The translations under genes and the position numbers were made by a program. A stretch of DNA of 64,000 nucleotides from positions 4,409,314-4,473,313 of the forward strand of contig JABACO010000005.1 in assembly GCA_013339895.1 (NCBI GenBank), written 5' to 3'. The DNA is from Ephydatia muelleri. Its lineage: Eukaryota > Porifera > Demospongiae > Spongillida > Spongillidae. The notes beneath the pieces are model-generated. The model was not told where the DNA came from. It saw nothing but the letters and a program-made list of their open reading frames with translations, and searched no databases. Below, one piece after another: positions 46,701 through 58,789 of this stretch. The stretch's first letter is position 1, and each line of letters starts with the position of its first letter.

Positions 46701-46991
46701 CTCTTAACAAAGTAACTGTGCAAATTGGTATATGAGCCCATTTTTGTTTAACCCTTTCCTATTCCACCAAAATGCTATATTGTACATGGATTCTAGGTAT
46801 CATGGCCTATGATTTGATACCAAACATGTAACTGTGCTCATAGTGTGATCAAGTTATAGCATAGCAAAGTTGAGATTATAAGCAAACTAATCAATTATTC
46901 ATCGTTGCGTATCGCGTAAACCATTAAGGTTATTAACATAAATAATGGATAAGTGTCAACAATATTGAATACCAACATGTATTGTAAAGTT

Positions 46992-47395
46992 TGAACGAAA
47001 TTTGAAAGATGAGGTGCAATTGCCTACCTGAATAGATATGTAATCACCCTAAGGTAAAGTAAGGTAAGGTAAGGATAAGGGTAAGGGTTAAGAACGAATT
47101 TGAAAGATGAGGTGCAATTGCCTACCTGAATAGATATGTAATCACCCTAAGGTAAGGTCAGGGTAAGGGTAAGGGTAAGGGTAAGGGTAAGAACGAAATT
47201 TGAAAGATGAGGTGGCAATTGCCTACCTGAATAGATATGTAATCACCCTAAGGTAAGGTAAGGGTAAGGTAAGGGTAAGGGTAAGGGTAAGGGTAAGGGT
47301 AAGGGTAAGGGTAAGGGTAAGGGTAAGGGTAAGGGTAAGGGTAAGGTAAGGTAAGGTAAGATAAGGTACGGGTAAGGTAAGGTAAGGTACGGAAA
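46992..47395. repeat. Compound repeat: ~60-bp unit plus expanding (GGGTAA)n
   Basis: Three copies of a unit containing GAAAGATGAGGTGCAATTGC and TATGTAATCACCCTAAGG (starting about 46992, 47092 and 47190) are each followed by a GGTAAG/GGGTAA tract that lengthens from copy to copy (about 5, 6 and 18 hexamers). Confidence 0.9.
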
Positions 47396-47607
47396 GGACC
47401 ACACTGGATGATGACCACAAATAGTATGGTCTATAATTCCCTTACGGTGGTCTTTAGGAACAAAATGTCAAATGTCAGACCAAAGAAGCAGTGTGTTTAT
47501 CATCCAGTGTGGTCGGATATAATTTGACGTAATTATGTATTGTGCCAGTGCAGGTATAAAATATATACAATACAGGTGAATATGTACAGTTTTCAAAAGC
47601 ACAGATA

Positions 47608-47702
47608 AGTAACGTACCCAGACCCAAATGTAGTCTTGTACCCAGACTCACGCTTACGTAAGCATTATCGCTTGCAATATAATACTACGTAAGGGGGTCT
47701 GG
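47608..47702. mobile_element. MITE of the CCCAGACCC family, rearranged
   Basis: CGTACCCAGACCC, a second TTGTACCCAGACTCACGCTTACG and the inverted TACGTAAGGGGGTCTGGG show a related hairpin element with a duplicated left tip. Confidence 0.6.
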
Positions 47703-48667
47703 GCTATAGATCACAATTTTTTTGTTCCAGCATTTCAAGAACTTGAAGCATCAAACAATTGCACACGTGGTTTGTGACGACAAAAAGTTAATAACCATGA
47801 GCGGGCTTGGCCTTGCATCTGAGCGCCTTGGTTACCCAGATTTCAACCTGAACGTTTGGCGATACGCTCATTCATGGAAGGGAATGTTGCGTTGCCCACT
47901 AGTAGTGAGAAGTCGCTCTGCTATGCCATTTGCAATATGCATTCGATGCTACTTACCACAAGGCTAACGTAGGTCCAGAATAGAGATGTCTGAAGCCACT
48001 AGGATGCTACAAAACGTTTTGTTAATGCGTGTTGTGATTGTGCTGCCCTTAGTTTTGATAGCTGTATTTTGCACCTATTCATTTAGTAGGCTTATCCAAA
48101 ACGCGCACTTAGCTTAGTTTAAGAGAAACATTTTGAAAATCTTTGTTAAAATAAAACCATAAGAGATGCTACTCTGATTTGTGGGCCATAAACTAACTAC
48201 ACCATATTCTTGCAACTGGCAAAAAACGGGAATTTTTAAAAATGAAGTTTTTGAGTAACCCATTTTGTAGCATTATTTTGCACCATATCTGTTTCACTTT
48301 CAATCTAATAAACATTTCATCATTACGCGTGGACAGCCCATAATTAATCCTACGTTCATCCTTAATTTTGTTATTCTAGGACTAACAGGGCAAAAGATAT
48401 TAATGAACAAACATGCAAAGTGAATTAAAAAAGCAGAAAGTTTAGCACCTCATAATTGGTAACAACATCACTCTAAAAATCTTTACTATTTGTCTAAATT
48501 ACTTTTATAGTGAAACAAACCCAAAAAAGAATTGAGCTAAATCAGAGGACATGGTGGCAAAAAGCGTGATGATTTGACTTGGAATGACCCTAATGCACTT
48601 CATAACAGTCTTCTTCAATTTGATTGTTGACTACTACTGTTATGGCATTAAAAAAAACTTATGAAAC

Positions 48668-48956
48668 AAGTAAATAAAAACATTCTCTATGAAAAAGTTA
48701 GTGGGCATATAGGATTGACAATGGTGGTGTAAAAAGCATGGAAACAAAAGTGACAGAAATTTGGCTGGAAATTTGAAATAGGCCTATATTATTTAGCCCA
48801 TACGACAGCATGCAATATGTTGATACGTGAGTGGGCTAAATAAATATAGGCCTATTTCAAATTTCCAGCCAAATTTCTGTTACTCTTGTTTCTGCTTTTT
48901 ACACCACCATTGTCAATCCTATATGCCCACTAACTTTCTCATAGAGATATTTACTT
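48668..48956. mobile_element. Long hairpin element with ~125-bp arms
   Basis: The left arm (AAAGTTAGTGGGCATATAGG, TTTGGCTGGAAATTTGAAAT) is the near-perfect complement of the right arm, with a ~30-bp loop around 48810-48832. Confidence 0.9.
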
Positions 48957-49189
48957 ATAAAAAGTTAACGCAACGTAATTATCTACGTACGTAGTGCCCG
49001 AAAATCAAATGTTTGACTGTTAATAACTCTGCAATGAAATAAGTTATGTTACAAATCAAGCCACATGTATAGTAGGCTATTCAAGAGTTATGACTTAATA
49101 TGAGTGGTCAGTTGTTCTTGAATAATTGGTTTGAATTTAAACATTGATTAGTTACTCACAAAGTTATCGATTTAATTTATGCAGGTATT

Positions 49190-49565
49190 GCAACTGCAGA
49201 AAGCATCAAACAGTGATTATTTTGTACATGAGCTAATTAATCAAACTTTGGCTTTTGGCTGTGGGTTAATCTGCACGAAGGTAAGGGCAAAATGATCCCA
49301 CATTCATATGTCATTCAGTGAAAAGTTGTGAATCACTGGTCAACACTTCCATCACCATTAATACACTTGATGACCTTCAGCATAATGGGCTTTGCATCAC
49401 AATTATAACACACAACATGCAATACGTGTTTCAAGAGGTGAATGACACTAGCAATCACTTAATTGCAACTGCATGAAAAGCATCAAACACATGAGCTAAC
49501 CTTGCTCCTCTTCTAACTTTAGCTTTTTGGCTGAGGATTCATCTGCACGAAGGTAAGGGCAAAAT
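49190..49565. repeat. Direct repeat of ~100 bp next to the gap
   Basis: AAAGCATCAAACA, CATGAGCTAA and ATCTGCACGAAGGTAAGGGC occur at 49199-49290 and again at 49477-49564; a GGATG microsatellite then runs into the N gap. Confidence 0.75.
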
Positions 49566-49627
49566 AAAATTGGATGGAGGAGGATGGATGGAGGATGGAT
49601 GGATGGATGGATGGATGGCTTACCATC

Positions 49628-49727
49628 NNNNNNNNNNNNNNNNNNNNNNNNNNNNNNNNNNNNNNNNNNNNNNNNNNNNNNNNNNNNNNNNNNNNNNNNN
49701 NNNNNNNNNNNNNNNNNNNNNNNNNNN
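49628..49727. other. Assembly gap (100 N)
   Basis: Exactly 100 unknown bases, a conventional placeholder; true length unknown. Confidence 0.99.
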
Positions 49728-49961
49728 TAACAGAACGACGCTTAGCTTGCATGCACACGCACGCTGCTACACAAGCGCTACAACGGTTACATGCTAACGC
49801 CTGACTTTTCGTTGTGGCGACGTGGTTCGCAGCAACCCCATGCTAGCGTGGGCGGTACGCCTTGCACTTATATGTTATCCGGAAAGCAAAGATATAAATT
49901 AGTGATCGGAGTCAAGTATTTTTGGTTGTTTCTGTGTTACAAACCTGTAATCACTAACGAA

Positions 49962-52900
49962 ATGTCAGCAGCACGGCTCGTGGTACCGGTGCTCCTCGCA
50001 ATACTACGAATCAACGTACTGCACGGTAAGGATGTCGCCGAAGTGTGCGTCCCGATAGCCATTTGCCATTTTGCCATGCATGTATTATATATTACCGTCG
50101 CTCTCTCTCCTCTCGCCTTCCCTCTCTCCCTCCCACAACCCTACTCTCTCTCCTTCTTCAAATTCTATGCTTTGTAGCAACTAATTGTATTCTGCCGGAC
50201 GAAGATCGTTGGCAGCGGCAATACCGCGGTATGCGCGGGAGATCGATTGACGTTTACATGCAACGCCTCGAGCAACTTAACGACCCAGGAGAGGTGGAGG
50301 GGTAGCAGTTGGGGAGGAGACGGCAACCAAGTCACCCTGTCCGTTAGCGACCCTCGTGGCACGTCGACAATTCGCGCGATCGCCTTCAACGTCTCTCTCG
50401 TTTCAAACTCCCCCTATCTCATGACAAAAGTTGAAATAGCAGCCGCGACGCAAGACCTGAACGGAACTACGGTCACGTGTCTGGAAACAACAAATGGCGC
50501 TAACTACGTTGACGTTGGGACCGGCTGCATCATCTTTGCTGGTTAGTACAACTGTATCATTGCTCATTTCAAGCCCGCACGTCTCTATACTCTTACAGCC
50601 CCGCCTTCCGATCCCGAAGCCACTCCTACGTACTGCACACTGGATTCCGTGACACTACAGTGGAACGGATCGCTGTTCGACGGAGGAAGCAACCTGACCA
50701 ATTACACGCTCACCTCCAACCCGCCCTCGTCCAACTGCAACGGGTCATGCGCGCTAAACCCAGCCGCAAGGCAGTACACGTTCTCAGGCCTCCAGCCCAG
50801 GAGTGCCATACACGCTGGGTGTGCGCGGGAACAACTGCGGAGGGACGCAACAGGGAACACAGAGCACCTTCAACGTAACAATCCCAAGTGCGTAGACCTC
50901 CCTCTGTAATATTATAGACTGGTGAATAATTAGAGTGTGTTTGCCCCCCTCCCCAGACCCACAGGCACCACTCGTGTGCGGGATATTCGATGTAGCTACC
51001 TCAAACCTGACTCAGGTTTCGACTACCTGGTACCCACTGGTATGTTGCGTTTATTGCAAGCAGAATACCTATGGATTAGATCAAGCCACATTTGACAGCT
51101 GCTCATTAGTGCCGCAGATTTGTGCGCACTGATGTGTGTAGTTTCGTTTCTTTCCTATATTTTACCCCCTCCCCCCCCCTCTTCTCCTCCCTGCTTTCAG
51201 CGTGTTGGCAACTCCTTGCTTTGTGGACCAGTGAGCTCGTACAACGTCACGTACGCGGGACCCAGTGGAACGGAAAGTCTACTCCATTCCTGCCGCCAAC
51301 TGCAGCTCCATTTGTAGCCACTTCTATGCAGCCGGAAGCGGGGACTTGGTCGCAGTACAACGTGTCTGTAGCGGGCTTTGGTGTTCTGCCTGCCATCAAT
51401 ACCATTGGTGAGGTCCCTGGTGATGGTATGACTAGCGGATGAGTGCGTGTACACTTCATTTTCAGCTTCAACTAACAACGTCTTGAAAGTGGAGGTAGTG
51501 AACTGGACACAGTCAGTGACCATCAACTGCACCTTCCTCTCTGGGCTAGTGGGCACGTCAGGATGTGTGGTCTCCTTTGGCACCTCTCCAGACAACCTCC
51601 CATACACCCTCACCTCCTCCCAGAGTGGTGGGAGTGGTCAGAGCGTCAGCGTCCCATTGGTCATCAATGGCTCCCCGCTGGACCTCCACAACTCATACTT
51701 CTACACAGCTTCTCTGCTCCCCGCTAACAGCACCAACCAATGCGTGATCATCAGAGGATCATGTGAGCCATACCTAGCATTACGTAACAACATTGATATC
51801 ATATATACGCCGGGGTGGCCCCTCCACAACAGGGTGTGCCCCTCGCGCTCTCGGCACTGCCTCTGTCGTGACATGTGCGTGCTCCGACGGGTCCCTTTGG
51901 TCTTTCTGATCCCCAATGGCGTGCTTGCTTCACTGGCATCGTGCCCGGTTCCCAGGCCTCCGTGGAGTGCGACAATCGTTCGCGACGAGTTGGATCGGAC
52001 GTCCTGTTGTGTCGACCAGATGGCTCGTGGGGAGGAGGTGTCCTTGCCTCAGTGTAGTCCCCTTGAGACCACACCCACCTATACAGCTACAGGTTAAAAT
52101 TAAAAATTGTTCACAAAAAGTGCCTTACTGTTCTTTTTAATGCCCCTCACAGGGAAGAATGTCTCTGTAAGTACCATTGTGGGCGCAAGTGGTTGGATCA
52201 GTGGTCGGATTTGCCATTATCGTGGCGTTGGTGGTCGTTTTGACTGTGGTGGTGGTCTTCTTGACCCTTCGCTTCCGCAGTGAGAAGCAAGGTATGGCTA
52301 GCTCGTAGACATGTGCATTCTTTACTGCGCATTATGCTATTATGTATCACCCTCTCCACAGCTGTTGAAGCACGGAGGGGTCCGTGTGGTGGAGGAGACC
52401 AAGTGAGTTGGCTTTGCCCTCGCGCAGGCCCGCTCCCCCTTGATGTTGCTGACTGTCCTTTGTTGGACGCGTGGTTTGACTCCACAGGCCTGGGATACCA
52501 TCGCACGAGTACGTCTTAACTGGAGTACCACAAACAAACCCTCCTCCACAGAGGAGTATCTATTCCAGCGACAAGGTGCGTGTTTAACCTTTGAAGTCTC
52601 TGTTGGGTGCCTCGTGGGGAATGTGATTTGGTAGTGAGTGTTGAGCGGCATGTGTAAGTGGTTCCTTTTTGATGTGGGACATTGGGAATGGAGGCAGCTT
52701 GGCATCTTGGCTCAGGACTTTTTGTAACCATGGGCTTGTGAATGCCTGAAATGCCTTGTGGCTGTACGAGTCCCCAGTCCACTCCTATTTTCTTTAGTGT
52801 GTGTGGGTGTGGGTGTGTGTCCCCCTTTTGACCACTTTGCGAGCATGATGCGTCACATGATGCGGAGTAGTGTCATGTGATTACATCATGACACATGCAT

Positions 52901-53055
52901 GACATCACAACACTTGCGTGTGTGCGTTGAGGAGCTCGTGCTAATGGTGTGCTCTTTTTAGAATGACCACGAGTGGGCGGCAATAATGTCTGTTGTTCAA
53001 GAAGCCGAGAAGACTTCAAGCTCCACCCACTGATAAACAACCTCAAGTCCCCAGG
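49962..53055 (+). CDS. Single-pass receptor: Ig, FN3 repeats, sushi, membrane helix, tail
   Basis: Exon 1 (49962-50025) is a signal peptide, MSAARLVVPVLLAILRINVL. Exon 2 (50178-50541) carries an Ig-like domain (CAGDRLTFTCNASS, LNGTTVTCLET). FN3-like exons follow: 50599-50887 (SVTLQWNGSLFDGGSNLTNY), 50956-51041, 51201-51410 and 51466-51763. A sushi/CCP domain follows at about 51880-52090 (GIVPGSQASVECDN, LLCRPDGSWGG). Exon 52153-52291 holds the membrane helix GFAIIVALVVVLTVVVVFLT and a basic stop-transfer. Short cytoplasmic exons follow (GIPSHEYVLTGVPQTNPPP near 52500, with an SH2-type tyrosine context; 52960-53055). Several in-exon frame changes are needed (about 50200, 50800, 51280, 51340, 51870), so it is a pseudogene or a poorly polished consensus. 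The Ig domain resembles the exon at 2122-2487. Confidence 0.6.
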
Positions 53056-54659
53056 TAAAGTGATATTCACCTCGTGAATGCCATTATCTACTCAGGTTTT
53101 AACACATCACCCCCACATCAATCACTAATGGGAAATTTGTTAATTAACATATTTCTCCCTCCCCCCCCCCCCACCACTACCACCACCACCACCTACACAA
53201 ACAGATCTTCACTCATTGCCTGCACTCAGTATCTAGATCTTTTCCGGAATCTGGACTGATATCTTTAGTTCTTGTATCATATTTGTTTTTACATTTCTTG
53301 AAAACCATTAAATTTAATCAACAGTGGCGTTTGTTGTAAGAAATGTTATTCAGCATGTGAGAGTGCATGTGTGCATGTGTGGGTGAATGTATGTGGTGTG
53401 AGAGAGGATGGGTTGTGGTGTGATGGGGTGTGCAGGCATATAAGAGCTTTACTATAGTGCGGACATTTAATGGCATATGTTTGTCAGCCAACCCTTGACA
53501 ACATCTGCTTGACAACCAAACATAAAATGCTGCATTGCTTATCCACACGGCTTTGTTTTGTTGATATGTCTGAGGTGGCTAGAAGCCATCTTGGTACTGC
53601 GCATGTGGCAGAGGTGTGGCACATTGTGTCTTGGTACATTGTGTGTTGGTTACATTGTGTGTTGGCACATGATTATGTGTGTGTGCCAACGTAAGCGCGA
53701 GGCGTGTCACATGCGTGTTTTGCATTTGTAGGGTGTTGGTCATAACAATATGGCCATCAGTGACAACATTGAACGGTGTTCCCACACACACAAGGACCCT
53801 TCAACAATGTAGCACACAAGGAACATGCTGAGTAACTATCGAAGCTTCCTATTTAAAGCACAGCTCTAAGGGCACAGGGAATTTGGCATATGCGGATAAA
53901 TGTGATGACTTGACAAATGTATAGCGTACGTAGTGCAGCTGCACAGAGTCACAGAATGGCAATGCACACTTCCATGCGCACTAAACAGGAGCCTTTGTGC
54001 AGGCTAGGGCAGACTACTACATTCTTCCCCACCAATAATAATTTGGTGGTCTCCTAACTCATCTTGAGAAGCGACACGCCTCACTTCCTCTGCTTCAGTC
54101 AATCTCTAACTGACCTTCAACCATTTCTTTTAACTCTGACCTTAACCCCTCTCTTTGCTTTTCCCCTCCAAACCTCAACCTTTTCCTGCCTATAAATAAC
54201 AGCCAGAGTACTCCAAACCAGTATGGGCTAGCATGTCTGTATTTTCAGACAAGTCTCTGAGTGAAATGATGTCTCTACAGTTAAGTAATAGCTCGGAATT
54301 CAAAACTTTCAGTTGCTAAGTTACAATAGTATACTAATATTAATGAACGTAGTCTCTGTGTCGGTTGGAGCAACTTGGAGGGGAAGGAAAGGAGGGTGAT
54401 AATGACATGGGATGTTGGGGGGGTCTTGTTTCCTAGCACATATTGTACCAGATCCTTCAATCTATTTGCTACATGGTATGATATGAAGGATGGTATAAGC
54501 CCAACAATTAATCATCAACATTAATTTCAACGGGCTTTTGGTTAAAGACCACGTACCCTGAGTAATTGTTTACATCAGCATAAGAAGTGTTGGTGTAGAA
54601 CAAGGTTGATAAAAGATCAAATTTGTATACGGTAACGCCACAATCAATCTCAGCTCCGA

Positions 54660-54699
<40 letters not shown>

Positions 54700-54819
54700 A
54701 TGTGTAGAGAGAGAGTGTGTAAGACAGGTCTGGATCTCAAGTCAATGTTTTGACTTCGGAAACATATTAAAGTTCAATGCATCATCATTGCATGCTGAAA
54801 ATAGTCTTGACCCAACGGA
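53056..54819. other. No recognisable gene
   Basis: Possible 3' UTR of the receptor, then noncoding-looking DNA with a CCA-rich tract (53161-53195). Confidence 0.4.
54661..54698. repeat. (GT)n microsatellite
   Basis: About 18 GT dinucleotides followed by a short GA tract. Confidence 0.95.
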
Positions 54820-56844
54820 CGCAGCTGGGTCGGCATTTCACAGCCAAATTGTACCACCCAAAACACCTTACCCTCTCATATTGAAGCCATTTCCCATATG
54901 TATTCTCCTTAATAAAATACACAACATTGTTATATATTTGTATACCCTAAGTTATTCGGTTTATGAAATATGGCCATCTGTATAATTAATTAGTCTCCAT
55001 TGCCAGTTTGAAAGTGTATTGCTTGTGTGTTGTCATGCGTGAGTCAGTTTGTTTTGGACAAGACAATGGGTATTGTAAAGATGTACCCATTAGATATGAT
55101 TTAATTGAAGTGTGCTGAAGGAGTTAAAGTATATCATGAATTTGTAATGCAAGTATAACTCGTGATCTAAATCACACCCAAAGAAATCTAATCATAGCCT
55201 TAACTATTTTTTGTTTGATATGTTCTGGGAAAATGATTTATTGGACATGGGGATACCTCTTTGAAGGCTAGCAGCCATTTTGGGTTACAAGGTCTTAATT
55301 AAGATGCAATAACAGAGAACCCACAAGGTGTACAAAATGGCAGCTGAACAGGTGTTAACTCTTTGAACACCAAGTGCATATATACATGTATTCTCACACA
55401 ACCATATAATCATCTGTGTGATGGTGTCAGTGTTGTGTTTATTACAAAGAATCGCTTTGAATGTGCCATATAATACATTTACATACATGCAATTCAGTGA
55501 CATGCATGTAACCAGCCATGTAGATGCTGAAGACAAACCCAGGAGGAGCACTGGTGTGTACACACATCTTGCGTGTCCATCATTATCTCACACTTATGGT
55601 TGTAACAAACCATACTTATTATGAACTGCAGATGGAAATGGAGTGAACTGGCATTTTAAACATGTTGTACTACACTAATGTGGGATACACACTCCTGTTC
55701 TAGGAGTAAATGACATTACTAAAGTCATCTGAACAATGTGTTCTTCAGAATCGAAACATAATTATTACAGATGTAAAATAACCAAACATGTCATGTACTT
55801 ATAAGGTCACAAGTGCAGCAAACATTTGCATGCTTGTATGCATGCATCATGAAGTTGTGATCTATACATGTATTACTTACACTGTCATGTAGAATTCATA
55901 ACGGTTGTGTGCATGCATCTTATATGAACTAGCATGGTGTCCAAATAAGAGTTAACACATCTGAAGGATCTACTCCTTTGCATTGACCACACGCCAAGCC
56001 AGCATAATCCATAATACGCGACAGTGACGTAGCCACCCATGGCACTAACTGGTAGGGATGGAACACAACCTGCCATGCAACGTTTTCATTCCTGGAATAT
56101 TCACTGCTTGGGAATGGCTATACTTTAACAGTGTTTACTGTTTAGTGCTTAGGTTTTACTTTCACAGTGTGGGTAGTATACCTGCACAGGCTGTGGAGCG
56201 TTCTAGTTCCAGGCACAGTTCTACTCCATTTCAGCCGCTCATTGGCTTCCTTACCATGCTCATCCCTGTGGTACAAAATGGAGTGCATCCCTTTGATCTG
56301 GCTCACTGCAAACTGTGTAGAAGACACATTTCAGACTTCTAGACTATCAAAAAAGTTAAATCATCAACATGCGTTATTTGGTTCCTTTTTTGCAGAAACG
56401 ATCCCAATGTAAACCCCAAACACTTCACCTAAACAAACTGTTGGAGAGACGGCTGCTAGCCTTCAAAGAGGTATCCAAGCCCGACAAATCATTTTCCCAC
56501 AACATATATCAAGCATTAAATAGTTAGGGCTCTCTTTTGTTACCTTCAAATCTCATTAATAATTCATAACATGCTTTAACTTTAATTACCCCTTCAGCAC
56601 ACATCAAAACCACATTAATGGGTACATCTTTATAATACCCATGCACTGTATTGTCCAAAACAGACTGAGTCACGTATGACAACACACAAGCAATACTTTT
56701 TCAAACTGGCAACCATATTTCATAAACCGAATAACTTAGGGTATATAACAATGTTGTGTATTTTATTAAGGAGAATATTTATGGGAAGTTGCTTCATAAT
56801 GAGAGGTTAAGGTACTTTGGGTGGTACAATTTGACCCAGCTGCG
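54820..56844. mobile_element. ~2-kb DNA transposon with ~400-450-bp TIRs
   Basis: Left arm 54820 to about 55285 is the inverted counterpart of about 56448-56844, both starting CGCAGCTGGGTC and containing AATTGTACCACCCAAA, CCTAAGTTATTCGGTTTATG and AGGCTAGCAGCC. Arm divergence is higher than in the 30.6-kb element, with small indels, so it is older. The 1.1-kb interior shows no recognisable protein. No convincing target duplication. Confidence 0.8.
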
Positions 56845-57034
56845 GATGGATGATGTCACCCCTGCGCGGGTGTGACATTAAATTGACTTTCAAATTCCCC
56901 CAACGGAAAAGAACATGTCTGACATCAGATTATTCCACTTCTTCTTGCAATCTTGAATTAGTGACCACACGTTGAGTTGTGCATGTTAGGACTCCATGTT
57001 ATAATTAAGACCCCACAAGTACAACACTAAACAT

Positions 57035-57262
57035 ACACATACCTCATACACAAACACCCCCATACACACAAACACACTCCGCACACACAAACACACTCCC
57101 TACACACACAAACACACTCGAGCTCCCTACACACAAACACACTCCCTACACACAAACACACTTCCTACACACACAAAAACACTCCCTACACACACAAACA
57201 CACACCCACACACACACAACACACACCCACACACAACACACTCACACACTTATACATACACA
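57035..57262. repeat. ACACACAAACACACTCC minisatellite
   Basis: Imperfect 15-19-bp CA-rich units. Confidence 0.85.
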
Positions 57263-57404
57263 CATGAAGTCAAGGGGAAGAAGACGACTCACGTCTAGCA
57301 ATTCTTGAGAATGTTTCATTAGCAGTGTTTCCCAGCCTCCGTATATGCCTCCACTTCAAGAGGGACACAAATCCAACCCCTTTCAAGACAACCCACAACA
57401 TTTT

Positions 57405-57595
57405 TGACATGGGGTCCTAACATAGGGTCCTGACATGGGGTCCTAACTTGGGGTCCTAACATGGGGTCCTAACATGGGGTCCTGACATGGGGTCCTAACA
57501 TGGGGTCCTAACAAGGGATGACATGGGATCTCCTAACATGGGGTCCTGACATAGGGTCCTAACATGGGGTCTTAACATGAGTCCTAAGATGTAAT
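57405..57595. repeat. 13-bp minisatellite (GGGGTCCTAACAT)
   Basis: About 14 imperfect copies alternating CTAACAT and CTGACAT, with one disrupted unit near 57515-57535. Confidence 0.9.
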
Positions 57596-57822
57596 TAATA
57601 TGTGCATGGTCACACTCACAAAATGGGCACAAAAACTAAACCCCCCCCCAAAAAAAAAACACGAAAAAAAACAACGAACCATCAATTAATGGAGTCAACT
57701 GTTGCATGATTTCTTCTGTGTGGGCCATTGAAGAGTGTGCACTTCCCCCGGACTTGCTAGGCGTATTTATGCTGTGTAGTGTGCTCCTGTGACTGGACTG
57801 CTCTTCATGCACTGTCGCTTAG

Positions 57823-58475
57823 AGACACACGAAGTTTGCTTCAGACAGTTGGAATCACTGATGCTCATCAGTTTATAGAGGACAACCCACACCCAAGGCT
57901 CTGGTAGGTTTAGAAAAGAATTCATTGCACAAAATAGCAAAGATGTGTGTGGGAAGGAGGCAATATGGGCTAGGCGGGGGGAATGATTACGGATGTCAAA
58001 AATGAAGAAGTGCTGAGTGAAAAAAAAATGCTGGATAGCGTCAGTGGAACTGCCCGAAGTTCTCAGTTAGTCGAAGTATTAAAATGAAGAAGTGCTGAGT
58101 GGACAAAAAAATGCTGGATAGCGTCAGTGGAACTAGTGGGAAGCCCGAAGTACTCAGTTAGTTGAATAATCGCGTTTTATCGAAGTATCCACTTGACATC
58201 GCCAGCGATGGAGGTTGCAGAATGACAGCTTTTATAATAGCCGAGCTGTTTAAATAAGACGGATCCCTTTTGGATAGGCGCCTTCTGGCTGTGTTCTCCC
58301 TGGAGCACCTGGACCTGGAGATGGCTGAAAAGGCGTTTGTGCGCTGCAGTGATTACCAGGGCATCCAGTTTGTGAAGCGTCTGAAGGTGCTCGACTCGAG
58401 CTCCAAGCAGAATGCTGAAGTGGCAGCCTACTTCAAGAGGTTCGAAGACGCAGAGAGGATATACCTGGAGATGGA

Positions 58476-58478
<3 letters not shown>
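57823..58478 (+). CDS. WDR35: WDR35/IFT121, two internal exons
   Basis: Exon 57823-57903 reads [20 protein letters not shown] and DNPHPRLW. Its donor (GTAGGT) and the acceptor before 58278 join in phase to [20 protein letters not shown], then [35 protein letters not shown], with a donor at 58479 leading into a GT microsatellite. These are the conserved TPR-like segments after the beta-propellers of WDR35 (IFT121), a subunit of the IFT-A complex that drives retrograde transport in cilia. The exon starting at 57823 might begin slightly earlier. No further WDR35 exon was found in the window: upstream is repeats and downstream the antisense transporter gene. It is either a gene with very large introns or a fragment; the two exons have no frame break. 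Confidence 0.75.
58000..58170. repeat. Tandem duplication of ~85 bp in a WDR35 intron
   Basis: AATGAAGAAGTGCTGAGTG, AAAATGCTGGATAGCGTCAG and GTGGAACT each occur twice, about 85 bp apart; the second copy has an extra AGTGGGAA. Confidence 0.85.
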
Positions 58479-58564
<86 letters not shown>

Positions 58565-58583
58565 ATGTGCGTTTCTGTGTGTG

Positions 58584-58617
<34 letters not shown>
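58479..58617. repeat. (GT)n microsatellite, long
   Basis: About 42 GT units starting at the WDR35 donor site, then a broken second tract. Confidence 0.95.
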
Positions 58618-58619
<2 letters not shown>

Positions 58620-58789
58620 ATTTATGAATTTAGTATCAATGATTTGCGGTAACTGATCGATGAATAGCAGTTGAGTACATAATGTCAAATAGTGAATCAA
58701 AAATGATCCTTTTATGCGATAAATTGATAGCAATTAATTTTAATGTGTTCCTGAGCTGAACCTTGCGGTGTGCCGTAAGATCGCGACCT

